This document shows, one piece after another, positions 1 through 8,805 of a stretch of 64,000 bases of DNA. Under the pieces are notes generated by a model. The model was not told where the DNA came from and did not search any database. It was given only the letters and a program-made list of their open reading frames with translations. Source of the DNA: Candidatus Melainabacteria bacterium (lineage in GTDB: Bacteria; Cyanobacteriota; Vampirovibrionia; Gastranaerophilales; Gastranaerophilaceae); assembly GCA_022009935.1 (NCBI GenBank), contig CP091731.1:434001-498000 (forward strand), given 5' to 3'. The position numbers and the translations under genes are program-made. The first letter of the stretch is position 1. Every line of letters starts with the position of its first letter.

Positions 1-992
1 GTGAATAAATTATGTGAGTTTTACCACTTAAAAGTCATCCGCCACAAGTGAGAATTATTCCGGGATTTTTAAGTGCGTTTTTAATTTTTACAACATCGCC
101 TTTTAAAATTGGCAAATTTTCAAGTTGACTTGGCGAGTTGTATATTTTTAAAGAAATCCTTTCACCATGAATTGTTGGAAAAGCTGAAATGCTTGCTATA
201 AGTTGTTTATCATCTACTTTGAATACAAATTTTCCCAACTGTGGTATTTCACTCACTTGGGGGTCCAAGTTTGATAATGTTTTTAGTCTCATTATAAAAG
301 AACAAGTCAAAAGTTGGGGGTATTGTGCCCACCAACTTACTTTCATGATTTTTTTGAAATTTACGCTTAAACCATTTTGTGTATATTCAAAAAACAATTC
401 GTGAATGTTTTCAATTAAAGCTTGCTCTATAATGCTTTTTATTAGAACCTGAATATTTTCTTCGCTTAGATTTTGATTGGATAAACTGTCTTGCCAATTG
501 ATTTTTTTTGTTGTTTCGTCAAGATGAATTTGTCCCACAGTGTTGTTTGTTTCATAATACTTTTCAATTTTTTTCATAATTGAAGTTTCTGCAGACAAAA
601 CCGGCTCCACATTTAGCCCAGTTTTTTTCGATAAATTTATCAACAATAAAAAGGTTTAGAGGGTCACTCATTGCAACCGTTAAACAATTTTCTATTTTAA
701 AAAGAGGGATAACTTTATATTTTAATACATCATTAAAACTTATATAATCTAAACATTTTATATCCAAGTCATAATCGTCCAAGTTGACATAAGGAATATG
801 TAATTTTGACTCAATAAATTTAAGCAACTTGTTTTCCTCAATCAAATTGCAATTAATAAGTGCCTGTCCTAAATTTATATTTTGGGCTTGCGCAATTGCT
901 TGAGCATTTTCAAGATCTTCATAAGAAATCAAATTTTCTCTCACAAGGTCATATTTCAATTTTTCAAATGTTTTGTTTAATGAAGCATCCAT
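1..992 (-). CDS. PilB/GspE-family assembly ATPase, N-terminal part, broken and cut by window edge
   Basis: The family drives type IV pilus or type II secretion assembly from the cytoplasmic side of the inner membrane. Residues 1-110 match the MshEN/GspE N-terminal domain (IPYVNLDDY, then VIPLFKIENCLTVAMSDP). The frame switches in an A7 run near 625, and the start of the ATPase domain follows (ERISLKIY, GIILTCGG). At the edge the Walker A region reads GG, an in-frame TGA (35-37), then LLSGKT, so either bases are wrong there or the gene is dead. ATG 992 lies directly after the response regulator stop at 994, which suggests one leftward operon. PilB and GspE cannot be told apart from this part. 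Confidence 0.75.
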
Positions 993-993
993 A

Positions 994-1381
994 TTAATTT
1001 GCAGCCTTTAAATACTCATTAACTTTTTTAACAACATAATCAATTTCAAAAAGGCTTAGTAATGTATTCATTGACACCGGTTTCCTCGCCAATCAGTTTG
1101 TCTTCATCCTGTGAGCGTGCCGTTATCATCATTATCGGAATATTTTTATATTTATTGTCATACTTCAAAAGTCGGCTTATTTTATATCCGTTGATTTTCG
1201 GCATCATGACATCAAGTATCATCAAATCAGGCATTATTTCACGTGCCAAATTTAACCCTTCTTCACCATCAAACGCACAATAGCACTGATATCCCGCATC
1301 TTCAAGTATAAATTTTAATGTTTCAACTATATCTATTTCATCATCAACTATTAATATTTTCTTTTTTGTTTCATTTTCCAT
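994..1381 (-). CDS. Response regulator, single receiver domain
   Basis: A stand-alone CheY/Spo0F-like receiver of about 127 residues. The acidic pair is in ILIVDDE, the phosphorylated aspartate in DLMILDVMMPK, the conserved threonine in MMITARS and the lysine in YITKPF. The frame breaks in a T run near 1048; the other frame gives the last helix, ending VNEYLKAAN. Its ATG overlaps the stop of the histidine kinase by one base (TAATG), so the two are translationally coupled and very likely cognate. There is no output domain, so it probably acts by protein contact, possibly on the pilus ATPase encoded next. Confidence 0.85.
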
Positions 1382-3134
1382 TATTTTTTACCTTCAATTT
1401 TGATTTTTCCAACATTTTTGTCCATGATTTTATTTAACAAATCATTAATATTATCGCACTCATTTGGGTATAATACACTTGAAAGTATTATTTTATCACA
1501 AAAATCGTTCAATTGAGTATTTTTTTATATGTGTTTCAATTTTTTTTGAAAATAAAATCTAACGCAAACTTATCCGCATTGTTTATCAATGTGTAATAAT
1601 ATTTCATATTATCATCTTCAAAATAGAAATCGTTTTCTTCTTGAGTTTTTTGGCGAATAAGCATTAAATTTTTGTCTTTAATATCCTGAATTAAAGACTT
1701 TTTCAAACCTAAAGGTTCTGAAATTGAAACTATTCCAAGTGATTGTTTATTTTGTACAACATTGTCAAAGCGACGTCTTAGGTTCACAAGAAAAACTTCT
1801 CTATCGTTTAAAATAGGCAAACAAAATGAAAATTTAGTATATTCTTTTAACTTTACTTTCAACCCATATAAAACCATTATGAGCATTAACAAGTTGTTTT
1901 GCAATTGGAAGTCCCAAGCCTGTTCCGCCTGTTTTTCTGTTCAGTGAATTTTCAATTTGACGAAATTTGTCAAAAACTTTATTAATATCTTCTTTTTCAA
2001 TCCCAATGCCATTGTCTTTAACGGATATTTTGTAATATTTGCCGGTTTTATTTAAAATTTGATATCTTGGTCGTAAAGAAGATTTTCATTAATATTTTCA
2101 CCGTCAATAATTTGTGTTTGAATTTCAATTTGACCGTTTTCCGGTGTAAATTTAATAGCATTTGAAATCAAATTGCCCAGAATTTGCTCGATACGAGAAG
2201 AGTCAACATACAGTTTTTGGGTTATCATTTATTAAATTAGATTTTATTTTTATATTTTTTCTTTAGCTAAATTTTCAAAAGTACTTTTAACGAACTCAAT
2301 AGTTGGGTTAATATTTTCTTTTTTAAATCTAAACTCCATTTTTCCGGCTTCAACTTTAGATAAATCAAGAAGGTCGTTTATAATTCCTGATAATCTTTCG
2401 ACATTTCTCTTTGCCATATCCATAAATTTGTGTCCTGCAGAGGAAAGTTCGCCTGTTTTTCCGTTTAATACAATATCAAGTGAATTTTTTATGGCAGTAA
2501 GAGGAGTTCTCAATTCGTGCGATACAATTGAAATGAAGTCTGATTTCAACCTTTCAAGCTGTTCAAGTCTTATATTTGCATTTTTTATTTCTTCATATAA
2601 TATAGCGCTTTCAAGTGGCAACGAAACCTGTTTGGCGATAGTTTGAAAACAAGTTACATCTTCTTGAGAAAATTCTTCTTCCCTAAAACTTCAATCAAAC
2701 CAAAAAACTTTTCCTCTGTTGCAATTGGAGCAAAAAAGGCTGTCATTGTTAAATATATTTAAATCATATTCATTGAAAGGGTGCTTGATATGTTTTATTG
2801 TTTTAATGTTGTATGCATCAAGTTCACAAAGTGCTTCTTTTTGTCAAAAAAGATTGTTATAACTCAATAGTGCTCTTAGTTTTATAGCCTGTTCAAAACG
2901 TTTTGATAAAGGATGAAGTGAATTTATAATCAACGTCAAATCATCCTGTGCATTATAAATAAGGGTGTAGGAGAGTTGAAAACTCAAACTTTTCTCCAAA
3001 CCATCAAGCATTATATCAATCAACTTTGTTTTGTCCAAAGTACCTGCCAATTTTGAAGAAGTGTTGTACATTACATCAAGTTGGTACAAATTCAATGCAA
3101 GCTCCTGATTGTTATTATTGTAATTTATTGAGTG
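1381..3134 (-). CDS. Sensor histidine kinase (GAF-HisKA-HATPase), N-terminus missing, several frameshifts
   Basis: In order the pieces are a GAF-like sensor (about 2640-3095), a HisKA helix pair with the phospho-accepting histidine in FISIVSHELRTPL (about 2500), a HATPase domain (NLISNAIKFTPENG, then DNGIGI and GGTGLGL, about 1900-2160) and an extra C-terminal domain of about 150 residues that I cannot name. At least five frame switches occur, mostly in A/T runs. The coding signal upstream stops at a TAA near 3135 with no ATG; the first possible start there is a TTG. The family normally has more sequence in front, so the N-terminus appears lost where the Mu-like remnant begins. It is coupled to the response regulator. 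Confidence 0.8.
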
Positions 3135-3247
3135 GTTTGATTATTACAGATGGTGCGATTATTTAGGGGTTTTGGCTTAAATAGGGCGATTGAGGGGTAG
3201 GAAATAATACTACCATTCGTAATTCAAACTACTCCAAAATACTCATT

Positions 3248-3760
3248 TTGCGGACTAACGGATGGTGTGTCGGCACGCTTCACCGTTGGGTTAAAAGTTA
3301 TGAAAGATATGAAAACGCAGAATGTTTAATTCTTCAGTACAAATTTAATAAGCAGGGTGAATACAATACAATTCTAACGGATGAAATGAAACACGTTTTA
3401 CTTCGTTTTTTACTTCATCAAAATAAATTTAATTATGGCAAAGCCATAAAATTAACTAAGGAAATTCTTCGTAAGCAAGGTTATGAAAACCTACCTTGCG
3501 ATTTAACATTTAAAAGATATGCTGAAAACTTTAGAAAAAATAACTATACTGAATGGGTTCTAAAAAGAGAGGGTATGAAAGCATATCACGATATAGTTGA
3601 ACCATATATTGAAAGAGATATTTCAAAAATAGAAGTAGGAGATATAATCATTGCTGATGGACACGTTCTTAATTTCCAAGTTATCAATCCATTCACGGGT
3701 AAACCCACAAGAGCAACATTAGTTGTTTTTTTAGATTGGAAATCTTTTAATATAAACTAA
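3248..3760 (+). pseudogene. Mu-type transposase (MuA-like) fragment
   Basis: The product resembles the DNA-binding and early catalytic part of a Mu-like DDE transposase. It has a helix-turn-helix-like start (GTLHRWVKSYERYEN) and reaches the first catalytic aspartate in IIADGHVLNFQVINPFTGKP. After FLDWKS the sequence loses similarity and stops, so the second aspartate, the glutamate and the C-terminus are absent. The 5' side is also incomplete: the frame runs back to a TAG near 3205 with only a TTG start. It sits at the edge of the prophage-like genes and next to the truncated histidine kinase, as expected for the end of a decayed transposable phage. Confidence 0.7.
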
Positions 3761-3871
3761 ATTTAGTTTAAAATTAGGACTTTTAGCTATATTGAATTAA
3801 ATACTAATTATGTGAATTATGATACAAAGTGGACACAGAATGGACATAGAAAAATGTAATTTTAAAATATA

Positions 3872-3903
3872 AAAAATCCCCTTTTTAAGTTAAAAAAAAG
3901 GGG
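3872..3903 (-). terminator. Intrinsic terminator of the amidase gene
   Basis: CCCC plus a T run is mirrored by an A run plus GGGG (3878-3903), and on the minus strand the hairpin is followed by six Ts. It lies about 40 bases after the stop of the minus-strand amidase. Confidence 0.6.
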
Positions 3904-3943
3904 TGCTAAGCATATGCGAGTGTGAGAAAAGGAAGAGGAAAAA

Positions 3944-4428
3944 CTAAATTTTTTCAAGATACCACTTCACTTTGTTGCGAATGAAACTACCAATTTGATT
4001 TTGCTTGATTTCAGGGTATGGGGGCAGAAAAGTTATGTCGATTTTGCCGCTTGATTATGTTTTTGGGTGAGCTTGTCCAAATTCATAATGCGTTAAAACG
4101 TTGTTCAAATTTATTAAGTGTTTTTGCACAATTGTGCGACAAGCTTGAAACACGCTTCACATTGAGTTTTTGTTAGTGGAAATTTTGTATCTTTAATATT
4201 TACACCTTTAGGTACATACATCCCACACATTGAAACACCTATGGCACCTGTGTTCCCACCGCCACAATGAACCGCATATTTGCCATCGTTGCAATTTTCG
4301 TTATCCTCGACTTTGAATTTGCCGTTTATCACCTTGCCGTTTTTATCTATCAAAAAGTGGTAATGCTCCTTGTCCGTTGCGTTTGGGAACCAAGTGCCAC
4401 CTGTCCAGTGAATTATTATTTTGTTCAT
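3944..4428 (-). CDS. Phage N-acetylmuramoyl-L-alanine amidase (Amidase_2), endolysin
   Basis: The enzyme cuts the amide bond between muramic acid and the stem peptide and would serve host lysis. Zinc-site histidines are visible in IIIHWTGG near the start and in KYAVHCGGGNTGAIGVSMCG. A frame switch near 4110 (T run) joins the C-terminal part, which carries the third site region GQAHPK, then SGKIDITFLPPYP, and ends KVKWYLEKI. About 160 residues in total, usual for the family. It follows the holin and spanin-like genes, separated from them by a repeat copy. Confidence 0.85.
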
Positions 4429-4449
4429 TATTAACCTTTCTTTTATTTA

Positions 4450-4645
4450 AGTTTTTACGCCGGTTGCGGCGAAACTTTTTATATGACGGGCTACGCGCGT
4501 TCAATTTTTGACTTCATTCACCAACGTGGATGGATTTTTGATTGTTTATTGACGTTGAAGTTCAACTATAGCTTTTTTCTTCAAATCATTTTGTTTCGCC
4601 AGAATAGTTTTTATGCCAGGGGGCTAAAGCCCCTGGCGACCCCAA
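4450..4645 (-). repeat. Mosaic repeat family, copy R1 (short, reverse orientation)
   Basis: It shares blocks with the copies at 9225-10740, 53757-54672 and 63445-64000. The blocks are the end ACGCCGGTTGCGGCGAAACT (4456-4475), TATATGACGGGC, a block ending TTCAATTTTTGAC, a block around CACCAACGTGGATGG, TTGTTTCGCCAGAATA, and a terminal palindrome GCCAGGGGGCT-AA-AGCCCCTGGC (4615-4637). The same terminal palindrome with paired base changes occurs at 9857-9880. The copy sits between the amidase and the spanin-like gene. Confidence 0.85.
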
Positions 4646-4696
4646 AAATGTTTGTTCATTCGTTTGGATCCGTTTCTACTTCTTTTCTCCCATTTA

Positions 4697-4959
4697 TTAA
4701 CCTTTCATTATAAACTCTTTTAACTCCTCAATGCCGCAATTCACCTTCTCTAACTCCGAGTAAACACGGTTTTGAAACTCTTTGTATGCGTTGATTTCAA
4801 CATATTTATTTCTGTATTTTTCCTCAATATCGTCAAGGATTTCCCGGTGCTTTTTCTCCAACTCGTCAGGTGTCACAAAGATTTTATGCTGCCAAATAAA
4901 CATCAAACAACAATCAAAATCGGGGCAAATTCAATAAATTTCGCGCAATGTTCTTCCAT
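4697..4959 (-). CDS. Membrane-anchored coiled-coil phage protein (spanin-like)
   Basis: The start at 4959 gives MEEHCAKFIEFAPILIVV, a hydrophobic N-terminal segment. A frame switch near 4908 then joins MFIWQHKIFVTPDELEKKH and a charged helical tail (EILDDIEEKYRNKYVEINA) rich in heptad-like spacing. The design of one N-terminal membrane helix plus a coiled coil of about 65 residues is typical of small lysis-cassette proteins encoded between holin and amidase. Its start abuts the holin stop (4961), so the two are likely co-translated. The spanin role is inferred from position and shape only. Confidence 0.5.
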
Positions 4960-4960
4960 T

Positions 4961-5233
4961 TCACACCTCTTTTAATCTGTCAATTGTTTCATTCATCTTG
5001 TCGACACAATGTTCAATAGCCTTGTCAATCAAGCCATTCAACGCTTTGTCGATTAATGGTCTTAAAAGACTAAATATGGTGGAAGTGGTAAATATTTCAA
5101 GACAAAATTAACCGCCATTTGCTTTTTTCTCTTTGCCTTTGCCACTTCCTAAAAATATTTCAGCTTCCTTGACCGCACGGTCTGCAAGCTCGTAGATTTG
5201 CTTTTCGTATTTTTTAAGTAAAAATTTAAACAT
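4961..5233 (-). CDS. Phage holin, LLH-like family
   Basis: About 88 residues after correcting a frame switch near 5110. It starts MFKFLLKKYEKQIYELADRA and has VKEAEIFLGSGKGKEKKA, followed by a hydrophobic stretch (FVLKYLPLPPYLVF) and a C-terminal helix ending DKMNETIDRLKEV. The charged GSGKGKEKK element before a hydrophobic segment recalls LLH-type holins. The start at 5233 is preceded by AAGGAGTTATAT. It is first in the order holin, spanin-like, amidase, so a membrane-pore role in lysis is the natural reading. Confidence 0.5.
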
Positions 5234-5358
5234 ATATAACTCCTTTCTTATTAATTTGTAGGGAAAAAAATAATATTGAACTTCAAGGCTTGAATATTTT
5301 AGTGGAAAATTTTTTTGTTTTGTTTAAAATTTGTTTTATACAAAATAGGATACAAAAT

Positions 5359-5881
5359 ATGGATGAATTGATAACTGTAAACACACTTGAAAGACAAATA
5401 TTTCTTATTCGCGGAAAGCGCGTTATGATTGACCGTGACCTTGCAAAGCTTTATGAGGTGCCTACATTCAGGTTAAATGAAGCTGTTAAGCGGAATATTG
5501 AACGTTTTCCTGCAGAATTTATGTTTAAGCTCAATGATAATGAGCTTAAAGAACTTATCGCAAATTGCGATAGGTTCAAAACGCTTAAACATTCACCAAC
5601 TACGCCATATGCTTTTACTGATTATGGTGTGGCAATGTTGTCTAGTGTTTTGAAAAGTCAAAGGGCGATTAATATTAACATACAAATAATGAAAACATTT
5701 GTCAGGATGAAGCAATATACAATCGAACACAAAGACTTATCGCAACGCATTGACGAATTGGAAAACTACATCATGACCTATGCGAAAAGAAAACAATGAG
5801 GAAATTGCACGCATAAACCAAGCCCTAAACTATTTGATAGACGTAACCAAACCATCCCAAATCGGCTTTAAGACTGAGTAG
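5359..5881 (+). CDS. ORF6N-domain phage antirepressor-like DNA-binding protein
   Basis: The ORF6N domain occupies about residues 5-95 (RQIFLIRGKRVMIDRDLAKLYEV, then RFPAEFMFKL, AFTDYGVAMLSSVL). A helical linker follows (KDLSQRIDELENYI). A frame switch near 5785 (A run) gives the normal ending ARINQALNYLIDVTKPSQIGFKTE, so the intact protein has about 174 residues. I chose ATG 5359 because conservation starts there. ORF6N proteins are common in prophages and probably regulate phage genes. It overlaps the convergent tail gene end by about 14 bases. Confidence 0.85.
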
Positions 5882-6122
5882 ACCGGTCTTCTTTAATTTG
5901 CCAATTTTGAATAATTTTGTTGTTTTCAAAAGTGTACTTTTGCACACCAGTATTGATTTTCTGCTAACTCATCTTTTGGTGGTGAAACTTCAACAACGGA
6001 TAAACCCCATTTGAAATAAAATCAGCTTCTTTGGGATTGAATATCTGCTTGTCCGCCAACACCAAGCGTTTTGGGTTTGCATATTCTATTTTGTTTTCAT
6101 CAATAAATTTTGCCCAGTCCAT
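5868..6122 (-). CDS. Small phage protein, probable tail-fibre assembly family
   Basis: It starts MDWAKFIDENKIEYANPKRL and needs two frame switches (near 5990 and 5945) to continue LSVVEVSPPKDELAENQYW and YTFENNKIIQNWQIKEDRS. The pattern of a short N-terminal query-like region, a proline turn and a W-containing strand is that of small proteins encoded after phage tail fibres. RBS GGAGG lies just upstream of 6122. It is the next gene after the LamG-type fibre gene. Function inferred from position. Confidence 0.45.
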
Positions 6123-6143
6123 TTTTATCCTCCAAATCTTTCA

Positions 6144-6792
6144 TTATCTATGTTGTAATTTTGCAAAAAGTTCTTCATCCGTCAAAGCCCTGTTGTACAA
6201 GCGTATTGCGTAAACTTTTCCCTTCATTATTTCAGAACCCGAGCCTATATAAAGTAAAGAATTACCGCTATTTTCTGTTAAATTCAATGTCGCGGATGAA
6301 TTGAGTTCACCGTTAAGATATGCTTTAGTTTCATTACCCAAACGTGTTGTGGCAGCTGAATAAAAAGGTGTTGTAAACTAGTTGTGCTGTATAATAAATT
6401 CTTTGAGAGCTGTGGTGATGCCACCAAGGTTTTTGGGTATTAGGACGGCCTTTAAACCTTGGTTTCTGATTGTCTAAACCGCATTGGTGAAAAGTTGTTC
6501 CTTCATACTCGTAAACTATCTCCATTGTGCAATTTTCGCCCAAATCCGGAATAACCTTGTTTGAAGTCATATTTGACGAACAATTTAAACAGTTTAACCC
6601 CCAAGTGTTTGAGCCGATTGGCACAAAATTATCCCCGACTAAATCTTCCCAAACATTTGACGTTTTGTCGTTTCCGTTTTTAGTGTTAAAAATACCATCA
6701 ATCTGAAAAACAAGCCCGTTTGACACATAGCCAAGGTCAATTTTGTTGTTCCCAAGCAACAAACGCCGTCTTAAAAGTAACGAATCAGACAC
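6144..6792 (-). CDS. LamG/concanavalin-like phage tail or receptor-binding protein
   Basis: About 215 residues after joining frames at 6335-6341. The C-terminal part has the laminin-G-type ending (YIGSGSEIMKGKVYAIRLYNRALTDEE, given here in two parts: YIGSGSEIMKGKVY and AIRLYNRALTDEE), the N-terminal part a sandwich-like GLVFQIDGIFNTKNGN. The start is a GTG overlapping the stop of the upstream fibre gene (GTGTCTGA). Such domains bind sugars or proteins at phage tail tips. A second frame oddity may exist around 6370-6410, where the text becomes unusual (WWHHHSSQRIYY). Confidence 0.6.
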
Positions 6793-7453
6793 AAGCCATC
6801 ACCCCCAAACCGTCACAAATGTTTATCTCGTATGTTTTGTTGGCTTCAAGCGTTGTTCCGCCTGTAATCCAAGTGACGGTGCCGTTTATTGTTAGCGTTG
6901 CGGCTGTTTCACCTGATGTAAATTTAAAAGCATAAATGGGCAGTTTTCCGCTTTGTGGTGTTGCAAACGAGATGTTCAAGCTTGAAACCTCGCCCCATTT
7001 GTAAAACTTGCCTGTTTCAAGCGTTGCGGTGGTTGATGTCATTTCGACAAAATCTTCATAAGTAACATTGTCGGTTGCTACATTTTTGAACGGATAAATT
7101 CTATATTGAAAAGCAACACTAGCTTCGCACTTGAAATACCAATTTGCAGGCACTTCAAAACCAAATGTGTCAACGTCATTTGTACTTCCAGAACCATTGC
7201 TTTGTCGTCGTCCTACGATATATCTGTTATTTTCTGGCATTGTTTGGTCTGGTGAAACATAAGTTAAGTAGTCAGAGTTTCCAGAATTGGCTCCCCAACA
7301 TACAACCCAGCTTCGCTGTGTACATTGTATTGGGTCGTGCTCTCCAGAAGTTGAGCCTATGCCATTTACATAATCAACAACACTTATAACTGGTGTCGCT
7401 TCGCTTCCTCCGCTTCCTCCGCCTATTTTTATACTGTTTGTAAGTTTTAGCAT
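6785..7453 (-). CDS. Phage tail-fibre-like protein
   Basis: Intact reading frame of about 222 residues. ATG 7453 (MLKLTNSIKIGGGSGG) is preceded by AGGAG. The body is rich in Ser/Thr/Gly and beta-strand-like. It ends with a module TLTINGTVTWITGG then TYEINICDGLGVM, a C-terminal motif I associate with tail-fibre proteins of gut phages. Its stop overlaps the GTG of the LamG protein, so both are translated together. Divergent to it, just upstream, is the higBA promoter. The exact structural role is unknown. Confidence 0.6.
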   Translation of the reverse strand: MLKLTNSIKIGGGSGGSEATPVISVVDYVNGIGSTSGEHDPIQCTQRSWVVCWGANSGNSDYLTYVSPDQTMPENNRYIVGRRQSNGSGSTNDVDTFGFEVPANWYFKCEASVAFQYRIYPFKNVATDNVTYEDFVEMTSTTATLETGKFYKWGEVSSLNISFATPQSGKLPIYAFKFTSGETAATLTINGTVTWITGGTTLEANKTYEINICDGLGVMACV

Positions 7454-7483
7454 TTTCTTTCTTTTGCTCCTTTCGTTAGTTAA

Positions 7484-7512
7484 TTGACACTTGTTACGTA
7501 ACGTGTTATAAT
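7484..7512 (+). promoter_or_regulatory. Perfect sigma-70 promoter with internal palindrome for higBA
   Basis: TTGACA (7484-7489), a 17-base spacer and TATAAT (7507-7512) are exact consensus. The spacer holds the perfect palindrome GTTACGTAAC (7493-7502), a likely HigA operator since HigA autoregulates in this family. The distance from TATAAT to the higB ATG is six bases, leaving no room for a ribosome-binding site. Confidence 0.8.
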
Positions 7513-7518
7513 GTAAGT

Positions 7519-7804
7519 ATGATAAAAAAGTTTTAAACATAAAGGACTTGAACAATTTTTTTTAACAGGCTCAACAAAGGGAATTCAGCCTATTCATCAA
7601 AAAAAGATAGCCAGAATACTTGGTGTATTAAATAAATTGAAATATATTGATGATATTAACTTGCCTGGTTATCAATTGCATAAACTAAAAGGTAACTTAA
7701 AAAATTTATGGTCAGTAACTGTTCAAGCCAATTGGCGTATAACTTTTGAATTTGACGAAAACACCCATAACGTATATATCGTTGATTACTTGGATTATCA
7801 CTAA
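7519..7804 (+). CDS. higB: HigB toxin (RelE-superfamily mRNA interferase)
   Basis: A ribosome-dependent mRNA-cleaving toxin of about 94 residues. As written the frame stops after MIKKF; removing one A from the A6 run at 7523-7528 gives MIKSFKHKGLEQFFLTGST, the normal family start. Later conserved parts are intact: GYQLHKLKGNLKNLWSVTV, NWRITFEF and VYIVDYLDYH. Followed 16 bases later by higA with the usual toxin-first order. The transcription start predicted from the -10 box falls on the A of the start codon, so the message may be leaderless. It lies between tail-fibre genes as an accessory phage gene. Confidence 0.88.
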
Positions 7805-7820
7805 AAAGGAGGTTTAAATT

Positions 7821-8105
7821 ATGGAAATGTTCAACCCACCTCATCCGGGTGAAATATTACTTGAAGAATGCATAAAGCCTCTAGGCTATAGCATTGCAGC
7901 ATTTGCATTAAAATTAGGTACTAGTAGAAAAAATTTATCCGAAATAGTTAATTGTAAAGTAAAAATTAGTCCTGAAATGGCTTTAAAGATAGAAAAAGCT
8001 TTGAACTCTCGTGCTGACTTATGGTTAGACCTTCAAACGCAATATGACTTATGGCAAGCACGTCAACGAGTAAATCTTGATAACGTTCAGGTTATTGCGA
8101 TGTAG
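7821..8105 (+). CDS. higA: HigA antitoxin (HTH XRE family)
   Basis: Intact, 94 residues. It begins MEMFNPPHPGEILLEECIKP, the hallmark of HigA, followed by a helix-turn-helix (AAFALKLGTSRKNLSEIVN) and the C-terminal RADLWLDLQTQYDLWQAR. It binds and neutralises HigB and should repress the promoter at 7484-7512. A strong ribosome-binding site (AAAGGAGG, 7805-7812) precedes it, in contrast to the leaderless-looking toxin, which would favour antitoxin synthesis. Confidence 0.92.
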   Translation: MEMFNPPHPGEILLEECIKPLGYSIAAFALKLGTSRKNLSEIVNCKVKISPEMALKIEKALNSRADLWLDLQTQYDLWQARQRVNLDNVQVIAM

Positions 8106-8107
8106 TT

Positions 8108-8389
8108 TTAATCCTCATCCGACACTGTCAAGTAACCGACATCACGAGCTTTGACATATAAATCTCCGCTTGTTTTTGTATACACAATCGGAATTTCATT
8201 TGCTCGTTTGATAAATCCGACTTCGTTTGTTGGTGTGCTTGCTTTTTCGATAAATTTTACGTCTGAAATACCGATATTCTGTATGGTATACTCTTTACCG
8301 TTTTCAAAAGCAAAGCTTGAAACCTTTTGCTTGGTAAGGTCTTCAAGTTTTTGCCATTGGTTTGTTGCTGTTACTTCTGCTATGTGCAT
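8108..8389 (-). CDS. Phage protein of unknown function
   Basis: Intact, about 93 residues. ATG 8389 (MHIAEVTATNQWQKLEDLT) has GGAGC upstream; an in-frame ATG at 8404 is the alternative. The sequence is beta-rich and shows VSSFAFENGKEYTIQNIG and IVYTKTSGDLYVKARD. The layout (xxAEVTATxxWxxLE start, GDLYVK end) recalls small virion or decoration proteins of gut phages, but I cannot assign a role. It converges with higA, leaving only two bases between stops. Confidence 0.5.
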   Translation of the reverse strand: MHIAEVTATNQWQKLEDLTKQKVSSFAFENGKEYTIQNIGISDVKFIEKASTPTNEVGFIKRANEIPIVYTKTSGDLYVKARDVGYLTVSDED

Positions 8390-8424
8390 AAATGCTCCTT
8401 TCATATTTTTAATAAAATTTAAAA

Positions 8425-8452
8425 TTGTGCTTTTTGTAAATTTGTGTATAAT
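8425..8452 (+). promoter_or_regulatory. Sigma-70-like promoter close to a start codon
   Basis: TTGTGC (8425-8430), a 16-base spacer and TATAAT (8447-8452). The ATG of the next small gene is at 8461 and no ribosome-binding site is seen, so the leader would be at most a few bases. Confidence 0.5.
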
Positions 8453-8460
8453 GAATGTAT

Positions 8461-8716
8461 ATGGATGATATTAATTTAGAATTTAGAAAATTAAATATTA
8501 GTAATTTAATAGCAAAACGTACCTCTTTAATTCAAGGAATTTACCTTATAACGACAAGGTACAATAGGTTTGTTATTTGTAAAAATATCTGTACAAACAA
8601 TAATATTGCTACTTGCAGGATTATATTTTGCTTGTAAATTTTCAATAAATTGTATGAATATTGAAGAAAAAATTAATAAGATTTTAAAAAGGGATGATTA
8701 TGGAATTAATAAATAA
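8461..8716 (+). CDS. Small two-helix membrane protein
   Basis: Starts MDDINLEFRKLNISNLIAKR. After a frame switch near 8550 it continues GTIGLLFVKISVQTIILLLA, then GLYFACKFSINCMNIEEKIN, ending DDYGINK. About 84 residues with two predicted membrane spans and charged ends. Not recognised. It overlaps a second tiny gene by 17 bases. Both are on the plus strand among minus-strand phage genes, so they may be a small accessory unit. Confidence 0.4.
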
Positions 8717-8783
8717 CATAATGTTTTTTGCTGTTATAGTAACCATTTCCTTTGCTTTTAACAGTTATTTCCAAAATAGATAA
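8700..8783 (+). CDS. Very small membrane peptide (27 residues)
   Basis: MELINNIMFFAVIVTISFAF then NSYFQNR. One hydrophobic span. The purine-rich AAAAGGGATGATT upstream could be a ribosome-binding site. Overlap with the preceding small gene suggests coupling. Tiny hydrophobic peptides in phage regions can be holins or toxins; nothing here decides between these and chance. Confidence 0.3.
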   Translation: MELINNIMFFAVIVTISFAFNSYFQNR

Positions 8784-8805
8784 AGATAAGTCACAACATA
8801 TTTAA

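Noticed and set aside
189..404. Plus-strand open frames over the first kilobases (also 1062-1283, 2428-2646)
   Set aside because: They are antisense shadows of the leftward ATPase, response regulator and kinase genes.
1..992. UGA recoding
   Set aside because: TGA ends many genes cleanly in this window; a single TGA in an already broken gene is better explained by error or decay.
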